A program made the position numbers and the translations under genes. Of a stretch of DNA of 64,000 nt, positions 8,260 through 17,345 are shown piece by piece. A model generated the notes under the pieces. It made no database searches, was not told where the DNA came from, and saw only the letters and a program-made list of their open reading frames with translations. The stretch covers positions 124,001-188,000 of the forward strand of contig CAZCUX010000011.1 of the NCBI GenBank assembly GCA_964502005.1. The letters run 5' to 3'. Each line of letters starts with the position of its first letter. Within the stretch, counting starts at the first letter, position 1. The stretch is from CAJWOS01 sp964502005. Its GTDB lineage: Bacteria > Myxococcota_A > UBA796 > UBA2385.

Positions 8260-9481
8260 GGCGAACCAACGCAGCGACGAGCGCCGGAATCTGGTCGTCG
8301 GAAACGCTCGCGTAGCTCACCCGCACCGCGCCTGCGTCGGGAGAGGCGACTACGCCGACGCCCTCTTGGAGGAGGCGATGCCGAATGGCGTGGGGGTCTT
8401 CCTTTACGCGTATAAGCGCAAAAAAAGCGCTGTTGAACGGCATAAAGGGGACACCATTGGCGATAAGGCCTTCTTTGAGGTGCCGGTAGCGGCGCTTCAT
8501 ATCGGCGAGGATGGTCTCTTGTTGGCGCACGGTGTTCTCATCGAGCAGTGCGGACAATACGAGGTGCTGGGACGCTGTTGCGGCGGCAGAGACCGTCGAG
8601 CGGGCAAGTCCGAGCAGCTTGTCTTCGAGGGCCTCTGCGCCGGGGCCTTCGGCGCCTACGGTCACAAAGCCGACCCGTCCTCCAAAAAAGAACAGCTCTT
8701 TTGTGGCTCCATCGAGTTTGACCGCCAATACGCGGTTGGGGTCACAGAAGGACAAACGATGGAAAAGACTGTGCGGAAGCAGCCCGTCTTCCCAGACCAT
8801 ACCGTGATAGGCGTCGTCACATACTACAACGATTGGATGTTTGCAAGTGTTGATGGCATTGAGGATGGCGTCGGCTTCGGCAAGGGTCGGCGTATAGCCA
8901 TGGGGATTGCTCGGCACGTTGAGCAGGAGCAGGGTCTTTCCCGTGCAGGCAGCCAACGCAGCGCGGAGGGCGTCAATGTCGAAGCCTTGCTCATTGACGG
9001 CGTTATAAGGGACAATGCGCCCCTCCCGTCGCACATCAAAAATGAGCTGGTAGTTGTCCCAGCATGGCGTCGGCAGCAGAACGGTGGTGTCGGCATCGAC
9101 GAAAAGGTCGGCGACGATGGACAAGCCGTGGGTAATTCCGGCGGTGACGATAGGCAGACCGGCGCGGGTTGGCGCTCGCGCGACCATCCGCGCGCGCCAC
9201 GCCTGCCGCAGTTCGGGGACGCCCCCTTGGGCCGCATACAAGAATACTTTTTCGCCGGGCAAGCCGGTGGCGTGCGACGCGAGGCTAGGGAGGGGAACGG
9301 CATGGCCGTGGCCATCCGTAATTTGCCCGATGGTGGCGTTGATGGCGCAGTTGCGTGCGTCACGGGCCTGCGAGGGCACGCCCTGGGGAAAGTACATGCG
9401 CCGGCCGAGGTCGGACATGGCTGCAAACGCAGCGGGGAGGTGGGCGCGAATGGTTTCGTTTCGTCGCGCGGCTTCGGACAT
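8249..9481 (-). CDS. Class I/II PLP-dependent aminotransferase
   Basis: A 410-residue fold-type I aminotransferase. Start ATG at 9481 has a GGAG site six bases upstream. Visible features: the glycine-rich cofactor region AQGGVPELRQAW, the aromatic cofactor-stacking region PTPCWDNYQL, the NPSNPTG-like segment NVPSNPHGY, the Asp/Tyr pair VVCDDAYHG that binds the pyridine ring, and the Schiff-base lysine in LDGATKELF. The substrate cannot be told from sequence. It differs clearly from the DapC-like aminotransferase at 26924. It overlaps the downstream lipoprotein gene and is divergent from the CbbQ-like gene. Confidence 0.85.
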   Translation of the reverse strand: MSEAARRNETIRAHLPAAFAAMSDLGRRMYFPQGVPSQARDARNCAINATIGQITDGHGHAVPLPSLASHATGLPGEKVFLYAAQGGVPELRQAWRARMVARAPTRAGLPIVTAGITHGLSIVADLFVDADTTVLLPTPCWDNYQLIFDVRREGRIVPYNAVNEQGFDIDALRAALAACTGKTLLLLNVPSNPHGYTPTLAEADAILNAINTCKHPIVVVCDDAYHGMVWEDGLLPHSLFHRLSFCDPNRVLAVKLDGATKELFFFGGRVGFVTVGAEGPGAEALEDKLLGLARSTVSAAATASQHLVLSALLDENTVRQQETILADMKRRYRHLKEGLIANGVPFMPFNSAFFALIRVKEDPHAIRHRLLQEGVGVVASPDAGAVRVSYASVSDDQIPALVAALVRHAH

Positions 9482-9524
9482 CGGGGCTCCCGGGCGGGCA
9501 TGGTCGGCGTAGGTGGGGTAGGCT

Positions 9525-10358
9525 GTGGAAATGCAGCCTTTCAAGACACCGGTCGTCACGCCCTCAGTGGACGATTTCCGCATTGCGGATGCGCCATTCT
9601 ACCTTCCTGTGGCCGATGAGGTGGATTTGTTCGAATCCGCCTACCGAGCGACGATCCCGGTCCTTCTCAAAGGACCAACAGGATGCGGAAAAACGCGCTT
9701 TGTAGCCCATATGGCGCATCGGCTCGGGCGGCCACTCGTGACGGTTGCCTGTCACGAAGACCTCTCCGCCAGCGACCTCGTGGGGCGCTATCTGCTCCAC
9801 GGCGACCAGACCGTGTGGGTCGATGGCCCGCTCACGGCGGCGGTTCGCCAGGGGGCTATCTTGTATTTGGACGAAGTGGTGGAGGCCCGAAAGGACACCA
9901 TCGTCGTCATCCACCCTTTGACCGACCATCGGCGCGAGCTTCCGATTGACAAGCTGGCGCAAGTGCTGCGGGCACCCCCGGAATTTATGCTCGTGGTCAG
10001 CTACAACCCCGGATATCAATCGGTATTGAAGGAACTGAAACAATCCACGCGGCAACGGTTTGTGGCGCTCGACTTCTCGGTGCCGCCGCCCGAGGTAGAG
10101 GTGCAGGTGGTGTGCTCCGAAGCGGGCGTGACGCGCGATGTGGCCGACCGGCTGGTGCGCGCTGCGGGGCGAATTCGAAATCTCACGAGCCGCGGACTCG
10201 AAGAGGGCGTCAGCACCCGCCTCGTCGTGCATGCGGGGCGCCTTATCGCCCAAGGTACGCCGCCTCGTTCTGCCGCGCGCGCCGCATTTGAGCGCGCATT
10301 GGCCGATGACGCAGACCTTCAGGCGTCGATTCGCGAGGTAGTCGCGGACTTCTTCTGA
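9525..10358 (+). CDS. cbbQ: MoxR-type AAA+ ATPase of the CbbQ/NirQ/NorQ family
   Basis: A 277-residue AAA+ ATPase. Walker A is GPTGCGKT at residues 50-57, Walker B is ILYLDE at 112-117, and a sensor-1 region with VSYNPGYQS follows. The segments DGPLTAAVRQGA, EVVEARKDTIVVIHPL and KQSTRQRFVAL are diagnostic of the CbbQ/NorQ branch. These ATPases work with a VWA-domain partner to remodel and activate metalloenzymes or Rubisco. The partner gene starts 22 bases downstream. The start is GTG 9525, placed six bases after AGGTGGGG; ATG 9531 is the alternative. No Rubisco or nitric oxide reductase gene is in the window, so the client is unknown and the symbol denotes family only. Confidence 0.88.
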   Translation: MEMQPFKTPVVTPSVDDFRIADAPFYLPVADEVDLFESAYRATIPVLLKGPTGCGKTRFVAHMAHRLGRPLVTVACHEDLSASDLVGRYLLHGDQTVWVDGPLTAAVRQGAILYLDEVVEARKDTIVVIHPLTDHRRELPIDKLAQVLRAPPEFMLVVSYNPGYQSVLKELKQSTRQRFVALDFSVPPPEVEVQVVCSEAGVTRDVADRLVRAAGRIRNLTSRGLEEGVSTRLVVHAGRLIAQGTPPRSAARAAFERALADDADLQASIREVVADFF

Positions 10359-10379
10359 GCCGATTGGGGAGGCACGGAA

Positions 10380-12935
10380 ATGGCAGGCTACCGCGAACGG
10401 TGGGGACAGCGGATGCAGCCGTGGGTCCACCGCCTCGACGAACGAATGGGACCCGCCGTCGCGCTCGGACGCGCCGACGTGGCGCTATTGCGTGTGTGGC
10501 TCAAGCATCGGGGCGCGGTCGAAGCCGCGTTGGGGCCGGAAATTGCGGAGCGGTACACGGAACTATTGATGGTGGCGGCGTCCTCCGACGTTGCGGTGGC
10601 GCGTACACTCGCGTGGTCGCTCCCCGACCACTTCGCGCGTGCGCCCGAACAGTCACGCTTGCCGCTCTCTCGCCTGTTGGTGGGTGTGGCGCGTACGAAC
10701 GTGCGGGCACTTCCCCTGACAATGCGCACGTTACCCGAGCTGATGGCGCGAATGGAAGGCGTCGCGCTGGCCCGGTATGTGGCCCAAGCCGTCACACTCT
10801 TCGACGAATCTCCTGCTCGCGCCGAGAGCTTTTTGCGCCTTGAAAGCCAAGAGGCCCGCACGACCGCGGATGGACTGAAAGAGGGACTTTCACTCGAAAA
10901 AGTTCGCCGGATGCTGCAGCTATACGCCCAAGCGCACTGCGGCGTTGACGTTGTTGTGCGAACTGACACGCATGGGGGTCGTTCGTTTTGTGATGGTCGC
11001 AACATTGTGTTACCATCTGTGGTAAACCAGTTCCCCGACGAGCGAAACTTCCTTGTCTATCGTGTGCTAACCGCGCGAAACGCCGGATTTATCGAGTTCG
11101 GCACTCTGGACCTCGACCTCTCGCGGGTGCCGTGGGGGGGCGAGGCCCCTCCCGATTGGGGCGGGGCGTATACGGGCGGAATCGGCGGCTGGCCCGAGCG
11201 ACGCGACGGCGAGCTCGAAGTCGAGCGTATGATTCGTGGTTTTCCGAACCCCGCTATGGCTCGCGACCTCTTTTTGGTGTTGGAGAACGCACGAATCGAA
11301 GCGCGTTTGCGCATCGCTTATCCCGGCATTGCCCGTGACCTCGACCAGCTCGGCCAAGAGTGGCGGCCTGCGCGGCCTGCGTGGAAGGACCTCTCGCCCG
11401 CCGAGCAAGTGGTGGAGGGGGTGGCGCGGGCCGCCATCGGGCTGCCGGGAGACCTCCCGCTCGACCCCCAAGTGCGCGCGGCGCTCGACCTCGCCTTGCT
11501 CGCGGTGGCGCGGGTGTGCCAGGCGGACGCCGATGTTCATTCGACCGCGGAGGCGGTGTGGACGGCGTACCTTCCCGCCCATGGCCTGCTGCGGCGGGCC
11601 AATCCGAAGGAGGACGACCGCATTCGGGCTCCCGACGGGGAAGGCAAAGAGCCCCCCCCTCCTTCGGCCGAGGCATCGCGTACCGAGGCGCCTGCTCCCG
11701 ACGAAAAGGAAGGCTATCGCGGTATCGGTGACGACCCAACCGCGGGTAAGCTGAACCTCGGCGAGCTATCGGCAGAAGACCGGGCGCTCGAAGCGCGCAC
11801 GCAGCAGCTGCTCGACGCGATGCAAGAACAAGGCGGCCAAGCCACCCGCGCGGAAGCGCGTGCGGAGGCCCAACGCGAAGCACGGGAGGCCATGAATTAT
11901 GAAGAAATGGCCGATATGTTGGACCGGAATCCAGCGCCAGCAGGCCCTCTGCGCGGGGACGACGAAGCCGCGGTCGACGGGGAAGTCGCACGCAGCACCG
12001 GCCAGTCGCTCACAGCAGACACCACGGGGCGCGGCGTCTCCGTCCGCTACCCGGAGTGGGACGCGGCCATTGGCGACCACAAGCCCGACTGGGTGCGGGT
12101 AACCGAGTATACGCTCGCCAAAGGTGGCACCGCGTTTGTCGACCAAGTGCGCAACGAGTTTGGCGCCCACATTCGTCGCACGCGCAAAGCGTTTGAGGGT
12201 CTGCGTCCGGATGCGCTGCGGCGCCAGCGCGCGTTGGTCGATGGTGACGAGATTGACATTGAAAGAGCCATCCTCGAACGAATCGAGGTTCGCGCCGGGG
12301 GCGCCGCAGACGGGCGGGTGTACCAGCGGCAACGCCCGCGCGACCGCGACGTGGCTGTCGCATTTTTGGTCGATATGTCCTCGTCGACCAACGAGGTGGT
12401 CAAGCGCGGGGGAAAGCGGGTCATCGAAGTGGAAAAAGAAGCGCTGGTGCTGACTGCAGAAGCCGTCGACGCGATGGGCGACTCGTGTGCCATTTGGGGG
12501 TACAGCGGCTACGGGCGGGAACAGGTGGCGTTTTATGTCGCAAAGGAGCTTGATGAGCCGTGGGACGACACCGCCCGGCAGCGGCTCGGGCGAATGTCCT
12601 GGAAGATGGAGAACCGGGACGGCGCCGCGATTCGTCACGCGACGCAGAAGATGCAGAAGTGGCCGGCCCGCGTGCGCTTGTTGGTGCTCCTCTCGGACGG
12701 CCGGCCCCTCGATTGCGGATGTGATCAATACGCCGACCGGTATGCCCAAGAAGACACACGCATGGCGCTGTTGGAAGCCCGTCGGCAGGGCATTCACCCC
12801 TTTTGTATAACGGTCGACCCCCGTGGTCAGGCCTATTTGGGGCGGATGTTCGGGGAGGGGTCCTACATTGTCATTTCCGATGTAGACCACCTTCCCGAAA
12901 AACTCACTCGAACGTGGCGGCGCTTGACCCGATAG
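10380..12935 (+). CDS. cbbO: VWA-domain protein of the CbbO/NorD family
   Basis: An 851-residue cytoplasmic protein. The N-terminal 400 residues are helical and resemble CbbO/NorD, including repeats of short helical units. A Pro/Glu/Ala-rich, probably disordered linker spans about residues 420-520. The C-terminal 200 residues are a von Willebrand A domain with the metal-adhesion motif DMSSS followed by a LLVLLSDGRPLDCGC segment. In characterised systems this subunit binds the client and a ring of the CbbQ-type ATPase supplies the force. Start ATG 10380 follows GGGGAGG at 10366-10372. The central linker is longer than I would expect. Family membership is clear; the client is not. Confidence 0.85.
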   Translation: MAGYRERWGQRMQPWVHRLDERMGPAVALGRADVALLRVWLKHRGAVEAALGPEIAERYTELLMVAASSDVAVARTLAWSLPDHFARAPEQSRLPLSRLLVGVARTNVRALPLTMRTLPELMARMEGVALARYVAQAVTLFDESPARAESFLRLESQEARTTADGLKEGLSLEKVRRMLQLYAQAHCGVDVVVRTDTHGGRSFCDGRNIVLPSVVNQFPDERNFLVYRVLTARNAGFIEFGTLDLDLSRVPWGGEAPPDWGGAYTGGIGGWPERRDGELEVERMIRGFPNPAMARDLFLVLENARIEARLRIAYPGIARDLDQLGQEWRPARPAWKDLSPAEQVVEGVARAAIGLPGDLPLDPQVRAALDLALLAVARVCQADADVHSTAEAVWTAYLPAHGLLRRANPKEDDRIRAPDGEGKEPPPPSAEASRTEAPAPDEKEGYRGIGDDPTAGKLNLGELSAEDRALEARTQQLLDAMQEQGGQATRAEARAEAQREAREAMNYEEMADMLDRNPAPAGPLRGDDEAAVDGEVARSTGQSLTADTTGRGVSVRYPEWDAAIGDHKPDWVRVTEYTLAKGGTAFVDQVRNEFGAHIRRTRKAFEGLRPDALRRQRALVDGDEIDIERAILERIEVRAGGAADGRVYQRQRPRDRDVAVAFLVDMSSSTNEVVKRGGKRVIEVEKEALVLTAEAVDAMGDSCAIWGYSGYGREQVAFYVAKELDEPWDDTARQRLGRMSWKMENRDGAAIRHATQKMQKWPARVRLLVLLSDGRPLDCGCDQYADRYAQEDTRMALLEARRQGIHPFCITVDPRGQAYLGRMFGEGSYIVISDVDHLPEKLTRTWRRLTR

Positions 12936-13084
12936 GCGGCGCGAGCACGAACGAGGCACTATCGATCGCTTGACCGTTGCGCAGGTATTCAGAGGTTTCC
13001 CTGTGATGTTCGTGGAACGACCGTGGCGCATTGGCGAGCGATGGCCTAAGGCGCGTCGATTCGGCCCCAAGCGGAGGTGTGGCA

Positions 13085-14770
13085 GTGGCCACCGACAAAT
13101 CTGACAAATCTTCGTCGCTTCCTACCGAGCCCACCGTGGCCCCCGAGCGGGAATACGCGAGCAGCCGTTGGGAGCGTCCGCTTCCGCCGATTGGCAAAGT
13201 GCGCCGCGGTCCTCCGCAGAAAGGCATGCGCAGTGCCGCGCCGTTGCCCGCCCCTCCCAGCTCCGACGAGCGGCCCCGCCAACGCGGGATAGAGCCCGTG
13301 GATGAACGTCGGCGAATTCGGCCAGGCGACCCTCTCCGAAATGGCGGCATCATCACGGTTACGCCGCGATATTACCTTACGCAAGGATTTGCGCAAGCCG
13401 AGGAGCGTGGTCGCCTCATCGCGGTGTGGGGCGGCGTTGTCGGCGAAAGCGCAGACGTGCGGGTGCAGCACGTCGGCAAGAACCGCATCCGTGCGCGGTT
13501 CGTCGCGCCGGCCCGTGGCTCGAGTGGCCATCCTGGTCGGCGCGCCCCCCCGTGCGACCGGTACGACGCCTGCGGAAGCTGCCCGCTGATGCACCTTGAC
13601 GCGCCCGCCCAACGCGCCGCGCGGTTGCATATTCTCAAGCGTGCGTTGGATGGCGTTGGCTTGGGAGAGTACGCACCTACGGAGCTTGCCCAGGTGGAGG
13701 ATGGCGAGCTTGCATACCGCCATGTTGCCAAGCTGGCGGTGGGGCGTTCCGACCGTGGCCACCTGCGGGTCGGCGTCTTTCGGCGTGGGTCGCACGACCT
13801 CGTCGCGATTCCCCAATGTGGCGTCGTCACCGATAGCTTGCGCGAGGCGATGCGGGTCACGGCCCGCGCGGTCATTGAGCTCGACTTGGGGCCATGGGAC
13901 CCCTACGGCCAGGATGGCGCGCTGCGGCACATTGTCTTGCGCCAGAGCCGCACAACGGGTGAGATTCTCGGCACCATCATCGGCGCTTGGAATGAGCGCG
14001 CATTTGGCGAGCTTGCACGGCGCATGACCACCGCCGCGGCGAACATCGTGGGGGTTCACCTCCACATCAACAGCAAGGAAGGCAACGCAATCTTCGACCA
14101 CGGGGAAGGGGAGGAGGAAGGCGCACCGCGGTTCTTGCGATTGGCCGGCGCGCGGGTCGTCACGGAAGATGTCGCTGGGCAAAAGTTGGAAATTGGGCCG
14201 GGCGACTTCTTTCAGGCCAACCCCACGATGGGGGCCGAGCTGGTACAGACGGCCCTTGACTGGCTCGCGCCGTGGAGCGACCGCCCGGTCGTGGACCTCT
14301 ATTGCGGTGTTGGCGCGTTTACGTTGCCGCTGGCCGCCCGGCACGGATGGGCTCTGGGCGTCGAAGTGGTCAGCGGTGCCGTTGACCGCGCTGCGTCCAA
14401 TGCGCGGCGCAATCATACGAGCGCGGAGTTCATGACAGGCGCCGTCGACGAGGTGCTGCGTGCGCGCGCGCCCCAGCTTTCTGGGCGGGGCGCGGTCGTG
14501 GTCGCAGATCCGGCGCGTCGCGGGTTAGAAGAAGGCGTCATCGACTCCATGCTGTCCATCGACCCCGCCGCTGTGTTGCTGGTTTCCTGCAACTCGGCCG
14601 CGTTTGGACGTGACCTGCGTGGCTTTTTGGAACGCGGCTGGACCATCGCGAAGATTCGTGCTTTTGACATGTTCCCGCAGACGGTTCATATGGAGTCGAT
14701 GGCGCTGTTGTTGCCGTCCCAAGCGCCCGAACCGACGACGCGGTCGCCCCAGCGGCGCTTCGTTCGTTGA
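13085..14770 (+). CDS. rlmD: 23S rRNA (uracil-5-)-methyltransferase, RlmD/TrmA family
   Basis: A 561-residue SAM-dependent RNA methyltransferase. A [4Fe-4S] cysteine cluster appears as CDRYDACGSCPLMH at about residues 155-168. The SAM-binding motif is DLYCGVGAFTLPLA (about 400), the catalytic cysteine lies in VSCNSAAFGRDL, and the general base lies in FPQTVHMESMALL near the C-terminus. The family methylates U1939 of 23S rRNA (RlmD) or nearby uridines; the exact target is inferred. The start is GTG 13085 because GGAGG at 13073-13077 is well placed. A basic, Pro-rich N-terminal extension of about 100 residues precedes the usual TRAM-like domain and is unusual. Confidence 0.88.
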   Translation: MATDKSDKSSSLPTEPTVAPEREYASSRWERPLPPIGKVRRGPPQKGMRSAAPLPAPPSSDERPRQRGIEPVDERRRIRPGDPLRNGGIITVTPRYYLTQGFAQAEERGRLIAVWGGVVGESADVRVQHVGKNRIRARFVAPARGSSGHPGRRAPPCDRYDACGSCPLMHLDAPAQRAARLHILKRALDGVGLGEYAPTELAQVEDGELAYRHVAKLAVGRSDRGHLRVGVFRRGSHDLVAIPQCGVVTDSLREAMRVTARAVIELDLGPWDPYGQDGALRHIVLRQSRTTGEILGTIIGAWNERAFGELARRMTTAAANIVGVHLHINSKEGNAIFDHGEGEEEGAPRFLRLAGARVVTEDVAGQKLEIGPGDFFQANPTMGAELVQTALDWLAPWSDRPVVDLYCGVGAFTLPLAARHGWALGVEVVSGAVDRAASNARRNHTSAEFMTGAVDEVLRARAPQLSGRGAVVVADPARRGLEEGVIDSMLSIDPAAVLLVSCNSAAFGRDLRGFLERGWTIAKIRAFDMFPQTVHMESMALLLPSQAPEPTTRSPQRRFVR

Positions 14771-14824
14771 CCGGTTTGGGGGACTGCCCCGCCAAGGCAA
14801 ACCAAAAGTGGTAGACTTGCCGCC

Positions 14825-16321
14825 ATGATGTCCAAGTTGTTTCCCTTGGTTTTCCTTGCTGCCGGGTCGGTCGCCCATGCCGCCGATACGCAAGTATTGG
14901 TGTCGGCATTCCAATCGACAGACTCCGTGACCGATGCTTCCTCGGAGAGCATTCGCGCCGCTATCGATGCGGCAGTGGCGCGGTCGTCCGGGCTAAAGAC
15001 GGTTCAACTTACGGCCGTGCCCGCGGTGGGCGATACCGCCGCCCTCGACTATGCGATGAGCTGTCCGCCGGGGGAATACGTCGGCTGCGCCTTCGTGTTG
15101 GGCGAGTCGGCCCGTGTTTCGCTCGCCGTTACAGGCGTCGTCTCGCCGGGCGACGATGGACACCTCCTCGTGGAGGTGCATGTCGTCGATGTTCCGCAGT
15201 CCGCCGACCTCATCTCGTTTGTGGGTGATTTGGACCCACGCTCCGAGGTCGGGGTCTTTGCGGCCACCGTCGCGAGCGTTGTCGAGTCGGCAGCCCGCGG
15301 TGAAGTCAAAGCCGGCGGCGATATTCGGGCGGCAGCCCCCATCGCAGATGCCGGGCGGGCCGAGAAGCAGATTGCCGGGCGGCAACTCGACCAGCTCCAA
15401 GGCGAAATCGGCGGCCACGACGCCGTTGGCGACGCATCCGTGCGCGAGTTTGTGCGCGAAAAATATACGATGGACGATATGGCGTCCGATATGCAGACCG
15501 ACGGTGCGAAGCCGTGGGAACGCTTGGGAATGACGCCCCAGCAGTATCTCCGCTACAAGAACTCGGGCATGAAGCTCTATGAGTGGCGAGAACGCGAGAT
15601 GGGCCGCAAGGGGCAAATCCTTGTGCGCGGGTATGGCGGCTATGGACGCGGTCCCAACAGTGTCTCGTATTACGCGCGCCAGGGGCTTTCGGCCCAAGAC
15701 TTGTCTACGATTCAGACCTACGCGTGGGTCACCCAAGTCGACAGCGGCGCGGGCCGCGGCGGACTCGAGGTCGCGTATGGGGTGTTGCCAGAACTCGAAG
15801 TGGGCCTACAGTTGGGCGTTACGGCCGGGAAGTTCGAGGCCGACATTCAGGCGCTCACCGAAGGGCAGTATGTGCCGCCGCCCAACCCGCAATCGGTTGG
15901 CTTTCGCTTGCCGTATTATGGCGCACAAGTGCTCTACGCGCCGCTTCAGGTGTTTCCGGTTCGGCCGGTCGTGGGCACGTCATTCACGATGATGCGCTCC
16001 AAAACGGTAGACAACTTTTTCGGCATCGACCCGGAGTTGCCTACCTTCTCGCCATTGACCACAGCCCGTTTGGGCATCATTGTGGGTGGCGAGGCCCGGA
16101 TGTCCGACCGCATCGACGTCTTCCTTCATGTCCCCGTGCACCTGACGGTCGGTGGACGGGTGTCGGACGAGCTGCAACAAGGCGCGGGCGTGTTGACGGA
16201 CCTCGCGGTCGCAAAGCCGGTTGGCTCCGTGTATGCAGGCTTGCAGGCCGGCATTCAGGTGCGGTTCTTGGGCGCCGAACCAGACACCCGCACGCGCGGC
16301 GAAGACCCCGACGACTTTTAG
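14825..16321 (+). CDS. Secreted outer-membrane-like protein of unknown function
   Basis: A 498-residue protein with a cleavable signal peptide (cleavage likely after SVAHA at residue 19). Residues 20-160 look like an alpha/beta domain of the type that senses or assembles at the envelope (VLVSAFQSTDSV, later AFVLGESARVSLAVTGVV). A helical middle region contains TPQQYLRYKNSGMKLYEWR. From about residue 270 the sequence has amphipathic strands (VLVRGYGGYGRG, LEVAYGVLPELEVGLQLGV, FLHVPVHLTVGGR) typical of outer-membrane barrels, but the C-terminus ends in Asp/Phe-rich DPDDF. I do not recognise a named family. The start ATG can be 14825 or 14828. Confidence 0.7.
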   Translation: MMSKLFPLVFLAAGSVAHAADTQVLVSAFQSTDSVTDASSESIRAAIDAAVARSSGLKTVQLTAVPAVGDTAALDYAMSCPPGEYVGCAFVLGESARVSLAVTGVVSPGDDGHLLVEVHVVDVPQSADLISFVGDLDPRSEVGVFAATVASVVESAARGEVKAGGDIRAAAPIADAGRAEKQIAGRQLDQLQGEIGGHDAVGDASVREFVREKYTMDDMASDMQTDGAKPWERLGMTPQQYLRYKNSGMKLYEWREREMGRKGQILVRGYGGYGRGPNSVSYYARQGLSAQDLSTIQTYAWVTQVDSGAGRGGLEVAYGVLPELEVGLQLGVTAGKFEADIQALTEGQYVPPPNPQSVGFRLPYYGAQVLYAPLQVFPVRPVVGTSFTMMRSKTVDNFFGIDPELPTFSPLTTARLGIIVGGEARMSDRIDVFLHVPVHLTVGGRVSDELQQGAGVLTDLAVAKPVGSVYAGLQAGIQVRFLGAEPDTRTRGEDPDDF

Positions 16322-16426
16322 GGTCTGCCGCGCGTAGATGGGGACCGCGGCCGTGCTCGGCTTCGCCGAGAGGACGCGTGGGCGCCGCCAAAAAAAGAGC
16401 GTTGGGGCGTCGCTCCACAATACAAA

Positions 16427-16455
16427 CAGGCCCGCCGAACGTGTCGACGGGCCTG
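16427..16455. terminator. Bidirectional terminator between convergent genes
   Basis: CAGGCCCG at 16427-16434 pairs with CGGGCCTG at 16448-16455. The plus strand continues ATTTGTT and the minus strand continues TTTGTATTG, so each direction has a T-rich tail. It lies between the outer-membrane-like gene ending at 16321 and the sigma factor gene ending at 16471, and can serve both. Confidence 0.65.
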
Positions 16456-16470
16456 ATTTGTTACGATTGC

Positions 16471-17184
16471 TCAGATGTCGCGAAGGCGGAACCGCAGGCG
16501 CTTTACGCCTTGGCTCCGAAGCTGGCAGGCCCGCGACTCTGTGACGCCCAGTTGTTGACCAATCTCCTTGAGGGTGAGATGGTCGATGAACGACATCGTG
16601 ACGGCAGCGCGCTCTTTTTCGGGGAGATTCTGCACGGCGCGGGCCACTTCGGCGCGAAGCTGGTTCCGCGCCATGACGCTCGCTGCGTCGTCGCAGTCGT
16701 TGGCGACTTGGTCTACGAGGCGGGCGTCGCTGTCGGCGCTGACGGGGGCGTCGAGGCTCGTGAGCGGCCGGATACGGGCGTCCTCGCAGTATGCGTCGAA
16801 GGTGCGCGCTTCCATGCCCAACTCATTGCGCACTTCGTCACGGCTGGGGTCGCGTCCCAATCGTCGGGAGAGGTCGGCGCGGGTTTGTTCAAGGGTCTCG
16901 TTCTTTTTGCGTGCGGAGCGAGGAACCCAGTCGTTCCGGCGCAGGGCGTCAATCATTTGGCCCTTGATGCGCATTTCCGCGTAAGACTTGAAGGTGACGC
17001 CGCGTTCGGCATCAAAGCGCTCCCAGGCGTCCATGAGGCCCAAGGTGCCGATGCTAATGAGTTCATCGACCTCCACGGACGGCGGGAGGCGATGGGCGAG
17101 CCTGCGTGCGATGGTGCGAACGAGTCCAATATGGGCGGCCAGGAAGGCATTTCTGTCCTGTACATCGACGTTGCACGCAAACAT
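16471..17184 (-). CDS. fliA: RNA polymerase sigma factor of the FliA/sigma-28 type
   Basis: A 237-residue group 3 sigma factor. Region 2 carries DELISIGTLGLMDAWERFD and FKSYAEMRIKGQMIDALR followed by NDWVPRSARKK, the FliA signature. Region 3 follows, and region 4 ends with LPEKERAAVTMSFIDHLTLK and a helix-turn-helix (LGVTESRACQLRSQGV). The start ATG at 17184 has GGAG five bases upstream; a longer form from 17205 lacks one. FliA-type factors drive flagellar or, in other phyla, developmental and stress genes. No flagellar gene or anti-sigma FlgM is in the window, so its regulon cannot be told. It is divergent from the RND exporter. Confidence 0.87.
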   Translation of the reverse strand: MFACNVDVQDRNAFLAAHIGLVRTIARRLAHRLPPSVEVDELISIGTLGLMDAWERFDAERGVTFKSYAEMRIKGQMIDALRRNDWVPRSARKKNETLEQTRADLSRRLGRDPSRDEVRNELGMEARTFDAYCEDARIRPLTSLDAPVSADSDARLVDQVANDCDDAASVMARNQLRAEVARAVQNLPEKERAAVTMSFIDHLTLKEIGQQLGVTESRACQLRSQGVKRLRFRLRDI

Positions 17185-17319
17185 GGGCTCTCCATCTCGT
17201 GTCATGCAGGGGACACGGTCATCGTTCCCATTGCATGCACGAACTGTGCCACATGTTCCGCAGAGAACCCATCGCGAAAAGTGCCCTACACGGTGGGCGG
17301 AGGTTCGTATATAGGGGGT

Positions 17320-17345
17320 CTTTTTTGATTCGTGTATCAAAAAAG
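17320..17345. promoter_or_regulatory. Perfect 10-bp inverted repeat in the divergent sigma factor / exporter region
   Basis: CTTTTTTGAT (17320-17329) and ATCAAAAAAG (17336-17345) are exact complements around a 6-base centre. The element lies in the 414-base gap between the sigma factor gene (start 17184, leftward) and the RND exporter (start 17599, rightward). A TATATA at about 17309-17314 lies beside it and could be a -10 box for the leftward gene. The repeat may be an operator; as an RNA hairpin it could also terminate weakly in either direction. The rest of the gap has nothing else I can name, except a 10-codon frame at 17521-17553 with a strong GGGAGG site. Confidence 0.4.

Noticed and set aside
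15583..17328. A 581-codon plus-strand frame over the outer-membrane-like gene and the sigma factor
   Set aside because: It crosses a terminator and runs antisense to the sigma factor.
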